DNA of 64,000 nucleotides, from assembly GCF_900105345.1 (NCBI RefSeq), contig NZ_FNSN01000002.1:1-64000 (forward strand). The letters run 5' to 3'. The notes under the pieces are model-generated. The model was not told the DNA's origin and ran no database searches. It worked only from the letters and a program-made list of their open reading frames with translations. Positions 49,770-60,479 of this stretch are shown here, piece by piece. The DNA comes from Arthrobacter woluwensis. GTDB taxonomy: Bacteria; Actinomycetota; Actinomycetes; Actinomycetales; Micrococcaceae. How positions within the stretch are numbered: position 1 is the first letter of the stretch; every line of letters starts with the position of its first letter. The translations under genes were made by a program, and so were the position numbers.

Positions 49770-52700
49770 TCAGGACGGTTCAGGTCCTGACGCCGGCGAT
49801 GTCACGGTTTCCAGTCCGTGTTCCCACTCGGGACTGTGCCCGGGGTTGGGGACCTCCTCGGCTCGGCCTTCGGTCATGGTGGTGACCCGGAATCCGTCGT
49901 TGAATCTCTCCTGCAACCGCACCACGCCCTGGCCGGTGTCAACGTGGATCTCCAACCCTGTCTCGGTCTGAGCGCGGTGTGTGAGGTTCCCGGTTGCGTC
50001 GCCAATGGTCTTGATGAACGATGACGCCGTTTCGGCCTGGATCCCCTGGGCATGGATCCGGGTTCCCAGGGCGAGCTCCGTGACCGGCACTTCCCGGAAC
50101 ACTGGTGGCGTCGCGTGGACAGCTGGGGCCGGCCCCGTCCCGGTCACCAGCACAGCATCCATGTTCCGGGCAGCGACCCATTGAAGCCGTCCCTTTTCCT
50201 TCAGCAGCAGGAAGCGCTCCGCGCCGCTGCGTCCCGGAGTGGTTGCGGCCACCACGGCGTTGGCGGCACTCACCCGTCTCTGATTCCCCAGGGTCACGGG
50301 TGTGACCGTGCCGGTGATCCGCGACCCGACCGGGACGTCCTGAACCCGGCGGCCGACACGGGTATCGAGCAGTTCCTCCACCTGGGACACGTCTGCCCCG
50401 GTGGAGGCGGCCCAGGCCAAGACCTCTTGCTGGGTCGCGGCCGTGAGGCCTCCGGCGATCGGGGTCACCTCGAAGGAACGCAGCACCCCGTGGGTCTTGA
50501 CCTCGCAGTGAACTCCCCTGCCGGCGCCGGAGCTTTCGACCCGGGCGTAGAAGGCGGGGAACTGCGTCAGTGGTGTAGCCCCGTGCCAGTCGGCCTGGCG
50601 GATGTGAACCTCATCAGGGCTGATCCTTACCCAGTCGCCTTGCTGCACGACCGCGGTCGGGAGTTTCCCGTCGATGCTGGCCCGGTCCAAGACGATGCCG
50701 GCCTGACCGGCGCCGCGGAGCAGTTGCCGGACCTTACTGGCACGGGTTGCTTCCTTCCACGGTCGGGGTAGGTACCAGAGCTGCTGGCGTGCGGAGTATT
50801 TGAAGCTGTTGCTCTTCAGCAGCTCGATCAGACGCTCCTGCCCGCGCTCGACGTCCTCGACGCTGGTCCCCTCAGCCGAATGCAGAACCCGTCCCACGGC
50901 TGAGCCCTTCCCCGGCTGGGCAGCTGCCGGCGCCGGAGGAACCGGGTCTTCGATCCTGGTTGGCGAGAGCCGGGGAAAGTCCTCCGTGCCGCTGGTTGCT
51001 TCTTCGGGCAGAAACCGGGGCCGTTCTGGCTCTTCGGCTTGCCGAGGCGTCTTCGGAGTGATGGCGTTGGCCTCGGGTTCCATTCCGACCAGGTCCAAGG
51101 GTTGCTCCGGCAACTCCCCGGGCCAGATGACCGCATCGTCGTACAGGACCGCGGTAAATTCTTCGATGCCGTCCACGGTCTGCAGGCGGAGCATGGCGTG
51201 AGAATCACTGACCTTGATGTCCTGCAGCCGGCCCAGTCCCAGGTGCTGTTCTCCCCAGCGGCGAGAATTGCCCCGCGATCCGAGGACCGCAACCCACTGA
51301 CCCAGCGCTTCGGGAAGATTCTGCACCCGTGTGGTGGTCACGCCCGGCTCCGCCAGCCGGGCTGTTTCTGCCAGGCTCAACGCCCCGTAGCGGCGGGCAT
51401 GGATCGTCAGAGTCTGATCCTGCCGGCGCTTGACGTCCCTGACTTCGCCCTGCGGATCCAGATACCGGATCCCGCTCATCGTCTGGTTCGACACGGAAAC
51501 GATACTGACGCGCTCTCGCGAAGCTGCCCGGGGGTTTAGCTCATGCTCACTGACCAGATCCCCCGGCCGCAGCGAGCCGATGTCCGCTCCGAGCCCATCC
51601 CCGGTCCAGACCTTCTCCACTTCCTCCGTGGTGAGGTATCGGCCTGGCCGGACTTGGCCCCGACTCCCCGCTTGGCGATAAGCGCCCGTTTCCGGGTCAG
51701 CCCAGTACGATCCGTGACGGCCCAGGCGCAGCACGTCACCGCGCCGCGCGGCTTGGGTATCTTCAATGAGCACATCCCCCGGCAGCAGGACCGTTGAAGG
51801 CCCCTGCGCATCGACCTTCTTCGGGGCGTGCACGAGCACGTTGGGCAGGGCCGAAAAGTGGCGAGGCACCCGGTGCTCTGACCCGTCGCCACTGGTGATC
51901 GTCAGGGTGTTCCCCGTCAGCGCTGTGACCGTGCCCGTGATCGTCACTTCCGGGTCGCCGTACCGGGCCACGGAACCATTGCGGATCTCGGGGGCGTGCA
52001 CGGTGATGAGCTGCCCCTGGGTCACCGAGTGCATGGTTTCCAGGGACTTCTGCGGATCCTTGGCGGCAGCCACCAACTGCTGCTCGAACTCGTTGAGCGA
52101 GTCCAGGCGCCGGGAGATCAGCTCCACCGCCTCGTAGCCGGCGACCTCGGCACGGTTCTCCGGCCCGTCGGTTGCCGTGACTCCGCTGAGCTCTACCCGC
52201 CCGTGCTGTGTGCTGGTGACCGTGAAGAACTTGCTCCCCTGTCCGGGCACCTTCGTCACGACGTCCCCGACGCGCAGTTCCCTCCCCCGCGCTTTGCTGT
52301 CCCCGAAGATCTCTTGCAGCACTTCGTGTTCCACCTCGGCCTGGACCGGCTCAGCCTCCTCTTCTGCCCTTTGCAGGCCCATGTCATCCATCAGGTCGCG
52401 GATCTGCTGCTGGATATTCAGAAGCTCTTCGGCACGGTCGAACGGGGTGTTCTCCCGCTGCGCGTGCTGTTCCCGGTCAGCTTCGATCGTGGGCCGGCTC
52501 AGCGTCGCTTTCGTCAGTCGTTCCGGGATAGCGGCCAGAAGGTTCTCTACCCGCTGCATCAAACCCCTGGCCGTGGTCTCCCGCAGTTGTTTGGCATCGA
52601 TGCTCAGCATCAGAGCGTCAGTGCCTCCCAGGCGGAGCTCGTAGCCGCGACTGGTGGCCCGCACGCTCACCTCAAGTCCGCCCACGCTTGCCGTTTCGGT

Positions 52701-55700
52701 GCTCCACGGACCGACGGCATTGGGGACCTGTACAGCACGGTGCAGGATGCCCAACAACGCCTTCCCGGCCTCGACGCGGTTGGTGAACGGCACGGCGCCC
52801 ACCGTGGCGTTGAACAACTCTCCTTCCGTGGGCCGTGCCTGATGCCGGGCACGCTCCAGCAAAGGGACCTGCGTGTCCAGGACAGAGAGTTTCGCCTCGG
52901 CCAGGCCGCGATCGATCTTCGCCCGACGAGTTCCGTCAGCCCACGAGCCTTGCAGTGTTTCCAGCTTCGCCGCCTGCATCTGCAAGGTGGCCAGCTGTTC
53001 CAGCCGAGGATCCCCCGACAGGGCGGCCGCGGCCTGGGAAGCGGTCAGCTCGAGGTCACCGAAGCCGTCTTCGAGCTTGCGCACCCCCTTGGAGTGTTTC
53101 AGGGTGTTGATGAACCCGGCCTTGTGCGCCACGAGGTCCCACATGTAGACATCGAAGGTCTCCGAGACCGCGTAGATCAGCACCTCCACCTCGGCGTTCT
53201 GATTACCGTGGCGCAGCCCGCGGCCTTCGCGCTGTTCTAAGTAGTCGGGCCGGAAGGGCACGTCGACGTGGTGGATGGCCACCACCCGGTCCTGCACGTT
53301 CGTGCCGGTGCCCATCTTCTCCGTAGAGCCGATCAGCACCCTGACCTGCCCGGCCCGGCAGGCTCGGAACAGGTCCTGTCGTTCTTCATCACTGCGAGCT
53401 TCATGGATGAACCGGATCGTTGATTCCTCCATCCCCAGGCTTACGCACTGGGACCGGATCTCGTCATACATGCTGAACCGGCCCTCCAGGTTCGGGGTGG
53501 CCCGGTCGCAGAAGACGATCTGCAGGGACCCGGTGGGCTCTCCCACCCCCTGGTAGACGATGTGGCTGTTCTCGGCGTCGATGCGCTGGATTTGCTCGGC
53601 AACCTGAGCGGCGCGGCCGCCGTCGGGATCCGCCGGCAGACCCCGAAGCCGCGGGTCTAACGCGACCATCCGGCCATCGCCGGTGATCTTGGGCATGTTG
53701 TCCTCGCGTGGATCGACCGATCCCAGCCGCTTGGCCCTGGCCCCCAGCTCGACCACATAGTCTCGCACCTCCTCGCTGGGTTCACGCTTGAGCAGGTGCC
53801 GCTCCCCTCCCTTGAGGTCGGGCAGGACGATGCCGAGGTCCTGGGTGGTGACGGTATCGGTGAATGGGTCAGAGAGTGCCTGCAGCTCGGGCAGGTTGAT
53901 GTAGGTGGTGATTTTCTCCACCTGGTCGAACCCTCCGCCGGCGGGAGAGATCCGCAGGATGGTGGAACGTTCGGTGAACTGCCCAGCCCAGGCGTTGACG
54001 TCCGCAACCCCAGCCCCGGCCAGCAGATCCGGGCGCAGGTAGTGCTGCATGACCCACCACTCGGCGATGCTGTTCGCCACCGGTGTACCGGTGGCAAACG
54101 TCGCCACCGCGGGAAGGAAGGTGCTGCTGTATCGCCCGTCGGCCTTGGCCTGCTCGATCTTGTGCTCCCGCAGGGCGCGGAGCTTGTAGTCAAGGTCCTG
54201 CGCCCTCAACGAGCCCGTGCAGGCCAGTTCGTAGGAGTCCGAGGCCCGGAACAGGTTCTTGAACAGGTGCGCCTCATCCACGAAGAGGTAATCGATCCCG
54301 GTGTCCTCCCACACCAGCCCCTGATCCTTACCGGCCAGGGTTTTCGCGTGGCGTTCCTCCAGGACCTTGATCTGGCGCTGCAGGCGCTTCTGGGTGACCT
54401 TGTCACTGGGGTCGGCCTCGGCGTTGGCCGCCTTCACGGCCTCGATTTCCTCCCGCAACCACTCGGCGCTGCGCACCGGGTCGATCTGAATCGAGGTGAA
54501 CACGGTCTGCGGCATGATCACCGCGTCCCACTCCCCCATGCCGGCGGCCGCGATCCATGCCTGCCGATCGGCGGCATTCAACCCCGTCGGGATCGCCAGA
54601 ACCTCAGCCATCGGGTACCAGGAGGTGAACTCGGCCGCGACCTGATCCACCAGGTGGTTCGGGACGATGATCGCCGGCTTTGTCGCAATTCCGGTGCGCC
54701 GCAGTTCCATGGCCGCCATGCACATGGTTCCGGTCTTCCCGGCTCCGACGACGTGATCGAGCAAGGTGGTGGGTTCGGCCAGGATCCTGGCCACCGCCGC
54801 CCGCTGATAGGGGCGCGGGGTGATCGCGTCGTTGAGTCCAGGTAGTGCCATGACCTCGCCCATGCCGGTGTAATCGGCGCGGATCACCGAATTGAACATC
54901 TCGTTATACCGGGCCATGACCGTCTCGGCCCGGCCCGGCTCAGAGAGCACCCAGGCCCCGAAATCATCAGCGATCCGTGCGGCCTTGTCCCGGGCTTCCA
55001 CGGTCGCTTTGGCGTCCTTGACGTAGCGTTTACTGCCGTCAGGGTTGGTGACGGCCCGCCGGACCACCACGGAACGGGAGTTCATGATGGATTCGAGCAG
55101 CTGCGTCGGGGTCCGGTCCCCGGTACCGAACTGGTACCGAACACTCGGGGAGAACTGGGCGCCGGAGGTCTTGACCTCCCAGGAGTCTTCGGTGTTCAAC
55201 CGGATCGTGGCCAGCACCCCGAACCGTTCGGAGACGTACTGTTCGTAGGTGCCGGCCTCGATGTAGCGGCCACCGGGCTTGATTACTACTTCCCCGGCAC
55301 TGACCGGAGCCGGGATGACCGCCTCCAACGCGGTCACGTTCACCTGGAACCGGGTGTCGGTTTCGGCCTTCTGGCGGGCCACGTCCAGCTTCTGGCGCAC
55401 GTTCCCTGCCAGATAGGCCTGTCGAGGAACCAGCTCCCCGGTTTCTGGGTCGTCAAAGACCAGGTCTCCGAGTGCATCCCGGGCCAGTGCGGGGTCGACG
55501 TCCAGGAGCTCCGCGATGCGGTCCAGGCTCAGGACACGGTTTTCGTCCAGCGCGATCGCCACCGCGTCCGCCGGCGATTCCGCGGTCCGCCCGCCACCAG
55601 TCTTCGTGCGGATGTCGGCGGAGAACAAGGGCCGTTTACTCGCCGTCTGTTCCTGCTCATCGAAGTTCTCCAGGCTCATCAGCAGGCCCCGGGACGGGTC

Positions 55701-57850
55701 CTGCCTGAGGAAGGTGAGGTGTTCGCGGCGCTTGGTCAGGGGCTGCTCATCCCGGACTTCCTGTCCCCATTCGGCCAGCAGCTCCTCTGCCACCTCGACC
55801 TGGGACGGCTCGATCTCACCATCCTGGGGAAGGCTCGCCCGCCACTGGGCCTCCTTCTCCCCCACCATCAGAGCCAGCGCTTTGGCCCCGATGTTCGATC
55901 GCTGCAGCGTGAAGCGGTTGATCGGCCCATAGGCGGACACGTACACGTCATAGGCCAGGTTCAAGGCCTGACGCGCTGCGTCTCGCTCAGCGCTGGTGGC
56001 CTCGGGCCGGCGCTGGACCGCCATAAGATCCACCGCGGCGTCCCGGACTTTCAGCAAGGCCCTGGCCTCGACGTGGTTGGCCTTCTTCACCGTCACCGGC
56101 GCCCACCCTGTGGGGGTCAGCTGCTCGAAGCCGGTCCCTTCCTCGCGGGCGCGGACGGTACCGATCCGGCCGTTCCCGTTCGAGACCAGAGTGTGCAAAC
56201 CAGGGGCGGTATCGACCACGGCGGTCGGCTCATACGGGGCGTACCCGAGACCGTTCTCCGCGGCTACGCCGAGTTGCCGTTCCAGTTCCTGACGGACCGA
56301 CTGGGCCAGGTCACGGTCCTGCACCGGCTGAACGGTCACTTCGTCACCGAATCGGCCGGAGGTGATGCGCATCTGCCCCAGGACCGCTTCCGGGTGGTCG
56401 ACGAACCAGCGGTTGATCCGTACGACCTCGGTGTCCTCAGTATCGGCGCGCTCCACCGCCGTGCCCTCACGCTGCACCCAGGTCTGTAGCTGTTCCGGGG
56501 ATGCCGTGGCACCATTCTCGCGGCGCCGGAACACCAACACGTCAGCGGAGACATCCGTGCCGGCTGTTTCCTTGAAGGCCCCTTGCGGGAGACGGACGGC
56601 GGCGACCAGGTCACCGTACTTGCCGATCTGCCGGCGAGCCACCTCACCTGCGGCGTCCAGGGTGAAGGTACTGGTGATCACCGCAACGTAGCCGCCCGGG
56701 GCGGTCAGCCGGAGCGATTTGGCGATGAAGTGGTTGTGGATCGAGAGCCGGGCCGTGTTGTGCAGCGGATCATGCACCACGAAATCTCCGAACGGCACAT
56801 TGCCGATCACCGCGTTCAAAGATCCTTCCGGGATCCTCGTGTTCTGGAACCCTCCGGCTTCGATACGCGCCTGCGGCTGTAGGCGGGAGGCGATCGAGGC
56901 CGTGACAGGGTCCAGCTCGACACCAATCATCTGCGCCGATTCCGGGGCCAGGCCAATGAACACCCCGGCCCCGCAACCCGGTTCCAAGACCGGACCGCCG
57001 GAGAAACCTGCCGTGGCCAGGGCCTCCCACATGGCCTTGGCCACCGCCGGGTCCGTGTAATGGGCGTTCAGGGTCGTCGCGGCCGCGGCGTCGACCGCCT
57101 CAGGTCCGAACAGGTCCTCTAACGATTCCCTGACCTGTTCGGCCTCGGGGTGTGCCGGGTCGAACACTTCCGCCACCGCGCCCCAGGAGGACCACGCGGC
57201 CAACTGTTCCTGCTCTGCGGCGGTGGCGGCGCGATGTTCCTGCTCGAGCTGCGCGGCCAGGCGCAGCGCGGTCAGATTGGCCCGGATCCGGGCCTTGGTG
57301 CCCGTGGGGGCGAGATTGCGCTCCGGAACCCAGCGCGGCCCCGTTACGGGGCGCGCAGCTCCGACTGCTGTGCCAGGGTCGGCCAGGACGTCCGGGCCGG
57401 ATCCACCACGACCCCCTGCTGCGCCAGATGTTCCCACGCCCGGGCGAAGATCGTGTCCATCTTCTCCAGCTGACCGATCCTGTCCTCCCGGCTCAACGCT
57501 GCCAGGTCCTCGACCACTGCCGTCGACGGGGCCTGCGGGTCCTTGGTGATCACCAGCTGCGCCCACAGCGCCTTCACCAGCACCAGGAACTCCGGGTTCA
57601 GATTCGTCCCGCGGGAGAACACCCAATCCGGAACGCACAGCTCCCCCACGTTCAAGTTCTCCTCGAACCACTCCGGCAGGGTCAGGTACTGAGCCGGCGC
57701 CTCGAGCGGCCGCGTCCAAGCCGTCGGATCCTTCTCCCACTCCAGGGCGGCGATCGTCAGCGAATCCGGAAGCTGTGCCGGATCCTGGTGCAGCTCCTGC
57801 TCCGCCCACTCCTGCGCCAGAGACGTCTGGTGTGCTGGGTTCGTGGTCAT
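49770..57850 (-). CDS. Giant DNA methyltransferase/helicase (DEAH SF2), N-terminus separated by an apparent 1-base frameshift
   Basis: About 2,690 residues once corrected. The start MTTNPAHQT at 57850 has GGAGGAAC upstream. This frame has high third-position GC down to a TAA at 57344. Adding one base to the GGGG run at 57348-57351 joins it to the long frame as LRAPVTGPRWVPERNLAP. Domains: N6-adenine methyltransferase (EPGCGAG about 290, NVPF about 350); SF2 helicase (Walker A GAGKT about 1035, DEAH in FVDEAHLF about 1190); helicase C part (VRVLIGSTEKMGTG; QREGRGLRHG); then beta-rich modules. Related mega-proteins occur on conjugative elements and phages and are thought to protect incoming DNA from restriction. 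The Gly/Asp/Ala-rich alternative frame between 57350 and 57850 (running from an ATG at 57914) is non-coding by codon bias. Confidence 0.85.
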
Positions 57851-57914
57851 CGAGTTCCTCCAAAAGATCAAAGAGCGAGTATTGGCCATCGATGGGTTTC
57901 TTTGCCCGAGCCAT
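57839..57914 (-). CDS. Possible short leader ORF overlapping the helicase start
   Basis: ATG at 57914 with AGAAGGA upstream begins MARAKKPIDGQYSLFDLLEEL, a plausible protein start, and the helicase GGAGG and ATG lie within its codons 19-23. Beyond that point the frame loses coding bias. It may be a translational-coupling leader or an alternative N-terminus; no stop appears in the given sequence until 49770 because of the frameshift. Confidence 0.35.
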
Positions 57915-57943
57915 AACGAAATCCTTCTAGTTGACATAACGAT

Positions 57944-57978
57944 GGTGTGCGCGGACCAATGTCAAGTCCGCGCACACC
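57944..57978. terminator. Hairpin between ssb and the helicase gene
   Basis: 13-bp perfect arms GGTGTGCGCGGAC / GTCCGCGCACACC with a 9-base loop CAATGTCAA. A TTGACA (57931-57936) lies close by on the plus strand. Either an ssb terminator or a regulatory element for the helicase gene. Confidence 0.6.
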
Positions 57979-58019
57979 GTGCGTGAGGTGAGACGCCGGA
58001 AAGCTCCCGGGGGTGAAGG

Positions 58020-58517
58020 TCAGTGGTTGATGCCCCAGGCGTCATCCAGGGCCCGGTCGGCCTGCGTGTACGTCTGGGTCTGTGCCTGAGACTGGACCTG
58101 CGCGGAGCTCACACCGGTTTCCTGCTCAGCGCCCGGACCGCTCTGCTTCGGGCTGACGCTGACCGTGCGGAAGTCCATGCTCGTGGCCGCCGTCTCGGCC
58201 CAGAGCCGGTTGTTCAGAGCGGCCTCCCCGTCCTTGGTCACGTAGGGGCGGGCTTCGTAGCGGCCAACGACAGTGAGCCGGTCACCGGTCTGCAGCTTCG
58301 AGGCCATGATGTTCTCCTGCAGGGCCTTGTTCCGCACCCCGATGTCGTAGTACTCGGTCGGGCTGCTCTTCCACTCGTTGGCTTCACGGTCGAAGAACCG
58401 GTCGCTGACAGCGAGCCGGAAGGTCACCATGGGGCCGTTCTTGGTGGTGATCTGCGCGGGTTCCTTGGTGAGGTTGCCGGTGACGGGGACGTTCCGGAAC
58501 GCGTTCGTGGTGGACAT
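58020..58517 (-). CDS. ssb: Single-stranded DNA-binding protein
   Basis: 165 residues from ATG (MSTTNAFRNV) with GGAG upstream. OB-fold: NVPVTGNLTKEPAQITT, MVTFRLAVSDRF, YYDIGVRNKALQENIMASKLQTGDRL and VVGRYEARPYV. A Gln/Ser-rich flexible tail (QVQSQAQTQTYTQ) follows, but the usual acidic DDDxPF tip is replaced by ALDDAWGINH. Coats the transferred strand during conjugation and replication. Confidence 0.9.
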   Translation of the reverse strand: MSTTNAFRNVPVTGNLTKEPAQITTKNGPMVTFRLAVSDRFFDREANEWKSSPTEYYDIGVRNKALQENIMASKLQTGDRLTVVGRYEARPYVTKDGEAALNNRLWAETAATSMDFRTVSVSPKQSGPGAEQETGVSSAQVQSQAQTQTYTQADRALDDAWGINH

Positions 58518-58595
58518 AGGACTCACTCCTTACGGTGTGGAAGTTGATGCCCTGTGTTCCCTCATCGCCGGGAATCCTTGTGTGACAGACACGCA

Positions 58596-58626
58596 GGGGG
58601 TGGTGCGCCGGCCGCGCACCACCCCC
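58596..58626 (-). terminator. Hairpin between the 58642 gene and ssb
   Basis: 13-bp perfect arms GGGGGTGGTGCGC / GCGCACCACCCCC with a 5-base loop. Located after the minus-strand stop at 58642; no T-tract. Confidence 0.65.
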
Positions 58627-58641
58627 GTCTCACTGCTCCGT

Positions 58642-59430
58642 TCAGGTTTCCTCAGCGGCTTCGCGTCGAGTCCAGCTCGTGCCGGAGTCGGTGGATTCCT
58701 CCAGATGCGGCGGACGGTCCTGATCGTGAGTGATCTCCACCAGTGCCCCGTCGGCGAGGGTGGTCGCGGCGATCCGTGCTGTGGTTGGGGACGGGGCCCA
58801 CTCCTTCCTGCCGGCGACCGCAAAGTCCTCGACCACCGTGTCCTGATCCATTACTCGCCACCGCTTCAACTGCTCTTCTCGTTCAATGTGTTCGGTGGTG
58901 GTGCGGCGTCGGCGCCGCGCCTCCCACAACTGTTCGTCGTAAGCACGGCTGACCGGCTCGTCCGGAACGTGTTTGCCTTGCAGGCAGCTCGCCCTGGCCG
59001 CGGTGAATTCGGCCAGGCGGCTCTTCAGTAGGGGCAGGTGGTAGTGCCAGATCGTCATAGGGGCCAGCCCCGGGGCTGCTTCTTCCCAGACCTTGTACTC
59101 GCTGCACCGGGCGGCATAGAGTTCCGCGGTGATGTCGGCGTGTTCGAACCAGCACGCCGGCACCACGGAGGCAGGGATCCGGTACTCGGTGATCCACCAA
59201 TCGACCCAGGCCCTCAAATCGGTCCAGGCATCCCCGACATCGCTGGTGTCGATGTCACGCCACCGCACCCCGAGGTGGTCAGGACCGGAGTTCGGGTCCA
59301 TCCAATCCAGCGGCATCCCCTCCCCCGGGGCCTCCGCTGTCGCGTCCCACGAATCCGCCCCGACCCCGGTATCAGGAGCGGGGAAGTTGTCGCCCTCCCA
59401 GGCATCGGAGCTCTTATCGGTGCTGTCCAC
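58642..59430 (-). CDS. DUF4913-like conjugation-associated protein
   Basis: 262 residues, ATG. An acidic disordered N-terminus is followed by a helical domain with the signature WVDWWITEYRIP ... VPACWFEHADITAELYAARC ... WHYHLPLLKSRLAEF, matching the DUF4913 family commonly found beside actinobacterial T4SS genes. The C-terminus is beta-rich (ARIAATTLADGALVEITHD). No enzymatic motif. Role in conjugation inferred from context. Confidence 0.7.
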   Translation of the reverse strand: MDSTDKSSDAWEGDNFPAPDTGVGADSWDATAEAPGEGMPLDWMDPNSGPDHLGVRWRDIDTSDVGDAWTDLRAWVDWWITEYRIPASVVPACWFEHADITAELYAARCSEYKVWEEAAPGLAPMTIWHYHLPLLKSRLAEFTAARASCLQGKHVPDEPVSRAYDEQLWEARRRRRTTTEHIEREEQLKRWRVMDQDTVVEDFAVAGRKEWAPSPTTARIAATTLADGALVEITHDQDRPPHLEESTDSGTSWTRREAAEET

Positions 59431-59432
59431 GG

Positions 59433-59792
59433 TTATTCCTTGCTGCTGAGATCTCGGTCATCGTGCTTTTCGTTGTGGCCCTGGTCCAGCCGCGGCATCC
59501 CCGGGCCTTCCCAATAAAGGTCGTCGCTTTGGGCTCCGCCGGAGGCACGAATCGCCGTGAGCCGGTCGACCAGGGCTTCCTCGAATGAGGCGAAGGGCCC
59601 ACGGGGCAGGCCGATGGGCAGGGAACTGTGCTTCCATCCCTGTTCGTGATGATCTTCAATAGCCCCTAGTTCCCTGCCGTCGAGGTCCCAGATGAGCCAG
59701 AAACCGCCGGATTCGTCCGCGACCTGAACCTCGGCACGGAACACAGTGCCAGTGCCGCTTGAGTAGAGCTCACGAGGGGTGAAGGTTTTCAT
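59433..59792 (-). CDS. Hypothetical protein
   Basis: 119 residues from ATG (MKTFTPRELYSS) with GAGGAAG upstream. A beta-rich N-terminal half (TVFRAEVQVADESGGFWLIWD) and a helix (ASFEEALVDRLTAIRASG). Its stop lies two bases from the start of the next gene. Function unknown. Confidence 0.6.
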   Translation of the reverse strand: MKTFTPRELYSSGTGTVFRAEVQVADESGGFWLIWDLDGRELGAIEDHHEQGWKHSSLPIGLPRGPFASFEEALVDRLTAIRASGGAQSDDLYWEGPGMPRLDQGHNEKHDDRDLSSKE

Positions 59793-59805
59793 GGAAGGTA
59801 CTTCC

Positions 59806-60081
59806 TCAGCTTGTCGCTTGGGGTTGGTGCAGATCGATGAGGTGGCTGAGCCTTTCCAGGAGGACCAGGGGTGCTCGGTTGGCCGCACCGAGGGTGGTGT
59901 CGTGGTGTGTTCTCATCCAGGCGTGGACGGCACGGTGGCAGGCCGGGCAGAGGCTGATCCCTTGGCCTTGTTCGGCTGAGCAGGAAAGCGTCGAACCGTG
60001 CACTGTGGTGGTGCTGTGGTGTTCGAGGTCCCGGTCGCGGGTTGAGCAGATCCAGCAGCAGGTGTCCTCGTGGGCGGTCAA
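59806..60081 (-). CDS. Small zinc-finger/HNH-like protein
   Basis: 91 residues from a TTG (60081) that overlaps the previous stop, with AAGGAGA upstream. CCWIC near the start and CPACHRAVHAW later (Cys4-type zinc with an HNH-like His segment) resemble a reduced HNH domain. A helical tail follows. Likely nucleic-acid binding; nuclease activity doubtful because the usual H-N-H triad is incomplete. Confidence 0.6.
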   Translation of the reverse strand: MTAHEDTCCWICSTRDRDLEHHSTTTVHGSTLSCSAEQGQGISLCPACHRAVHAWMRTHHDTTLGAANRAPLVLLERLSHLIDLHQPQATS

Positions 60082-60473
60082 CGGGGTCTCCTTCGGGCAA
60101 GTTGTCGTTTCAGCACCAGTAACGCGGCTCTGCTCGCGCGGCCACGGTCCCAGCCGTAGTAGTCCCGGGTGTCCAGCAGCCGGTGTAGGTGCTCGTGATG
60201 TGCCCTGCATAGCGGGATCAAGTCCTGGTCCTTCTCGGCGGCTTTGAAGCTGCCATCTGGGTTGATCACGACTCCGGTGTAGTTCAGGTGATGCAGGTCC
60301 AGGGTGCCGTTCTCGGTGAGGGTGACAGCGCACACCATGCAGCAGGGCTCGATCCCTTTGCGCCGCAGGTCCCGGAAGTAGCGTTGCCGGCGCCAGGCCC
60401 ATGCTTGACTGCGCAGATACGCCGCGTAGGGGGCCCGGGAGCGGCCGTGTTTGCGGCCCAGCGAAAGTGCCAT
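60078..60473 (-). CDS. HNH endonuclease-like protein
   Basis: 131 residues, ATG. A basic N-terminus is followed by the HNH core: CCMVCAVTL (zinc Cys pair), LDLHHLNYTG (catalytic HH) and LIPLCRAHHEHLHRLL (Cys and His). Such genes are frequent in actinobacterial mobile elements. It lies six bases before the coupling-protein gene stop in the same direction. Confidence 0.85.
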   Translation of the reverse strand: MALSLGRKHGRSRAPYAAYLRSQAWAWRRQRYFRDLRRKGIEPCCMVCAVTLTENGTLDLHHLNYTGVVINPDGSFKAAEKDQDLIPLCRAHHEHLHRLLDTRDYYGWDRGRASRAALLVLKRQLARRRPR

Positions 60474-60479
60474 CGTTTT

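Noticed and set aside
50052-56882. Many plus-strand ORFs opposite the giant helicase
   Set aside because: Antisense open frames expected in high-GC coding DNA; none has a ribosome site or recognisable domain.
57350-57914. Single 2,714-residue protein starting at 57914, with a Gly/Asp/Ala-rich N-terminal domain
   Set aside because: Third-position base composition in 57350-57850 favours the other frame (MTTNPAHQT...), and the low-complexity product is a typical shadow translation; a one-base fix joins the biased frame to the helicase.
57925-57955. A third dif-like site (TTATGTCAACT on the minus strand near 57931-57941)
   Set aside because: Only the right-arm half is present; the CCGATAAT arm is missing at the required spacing, and the sequence doubles as a TTGACA promoter element.
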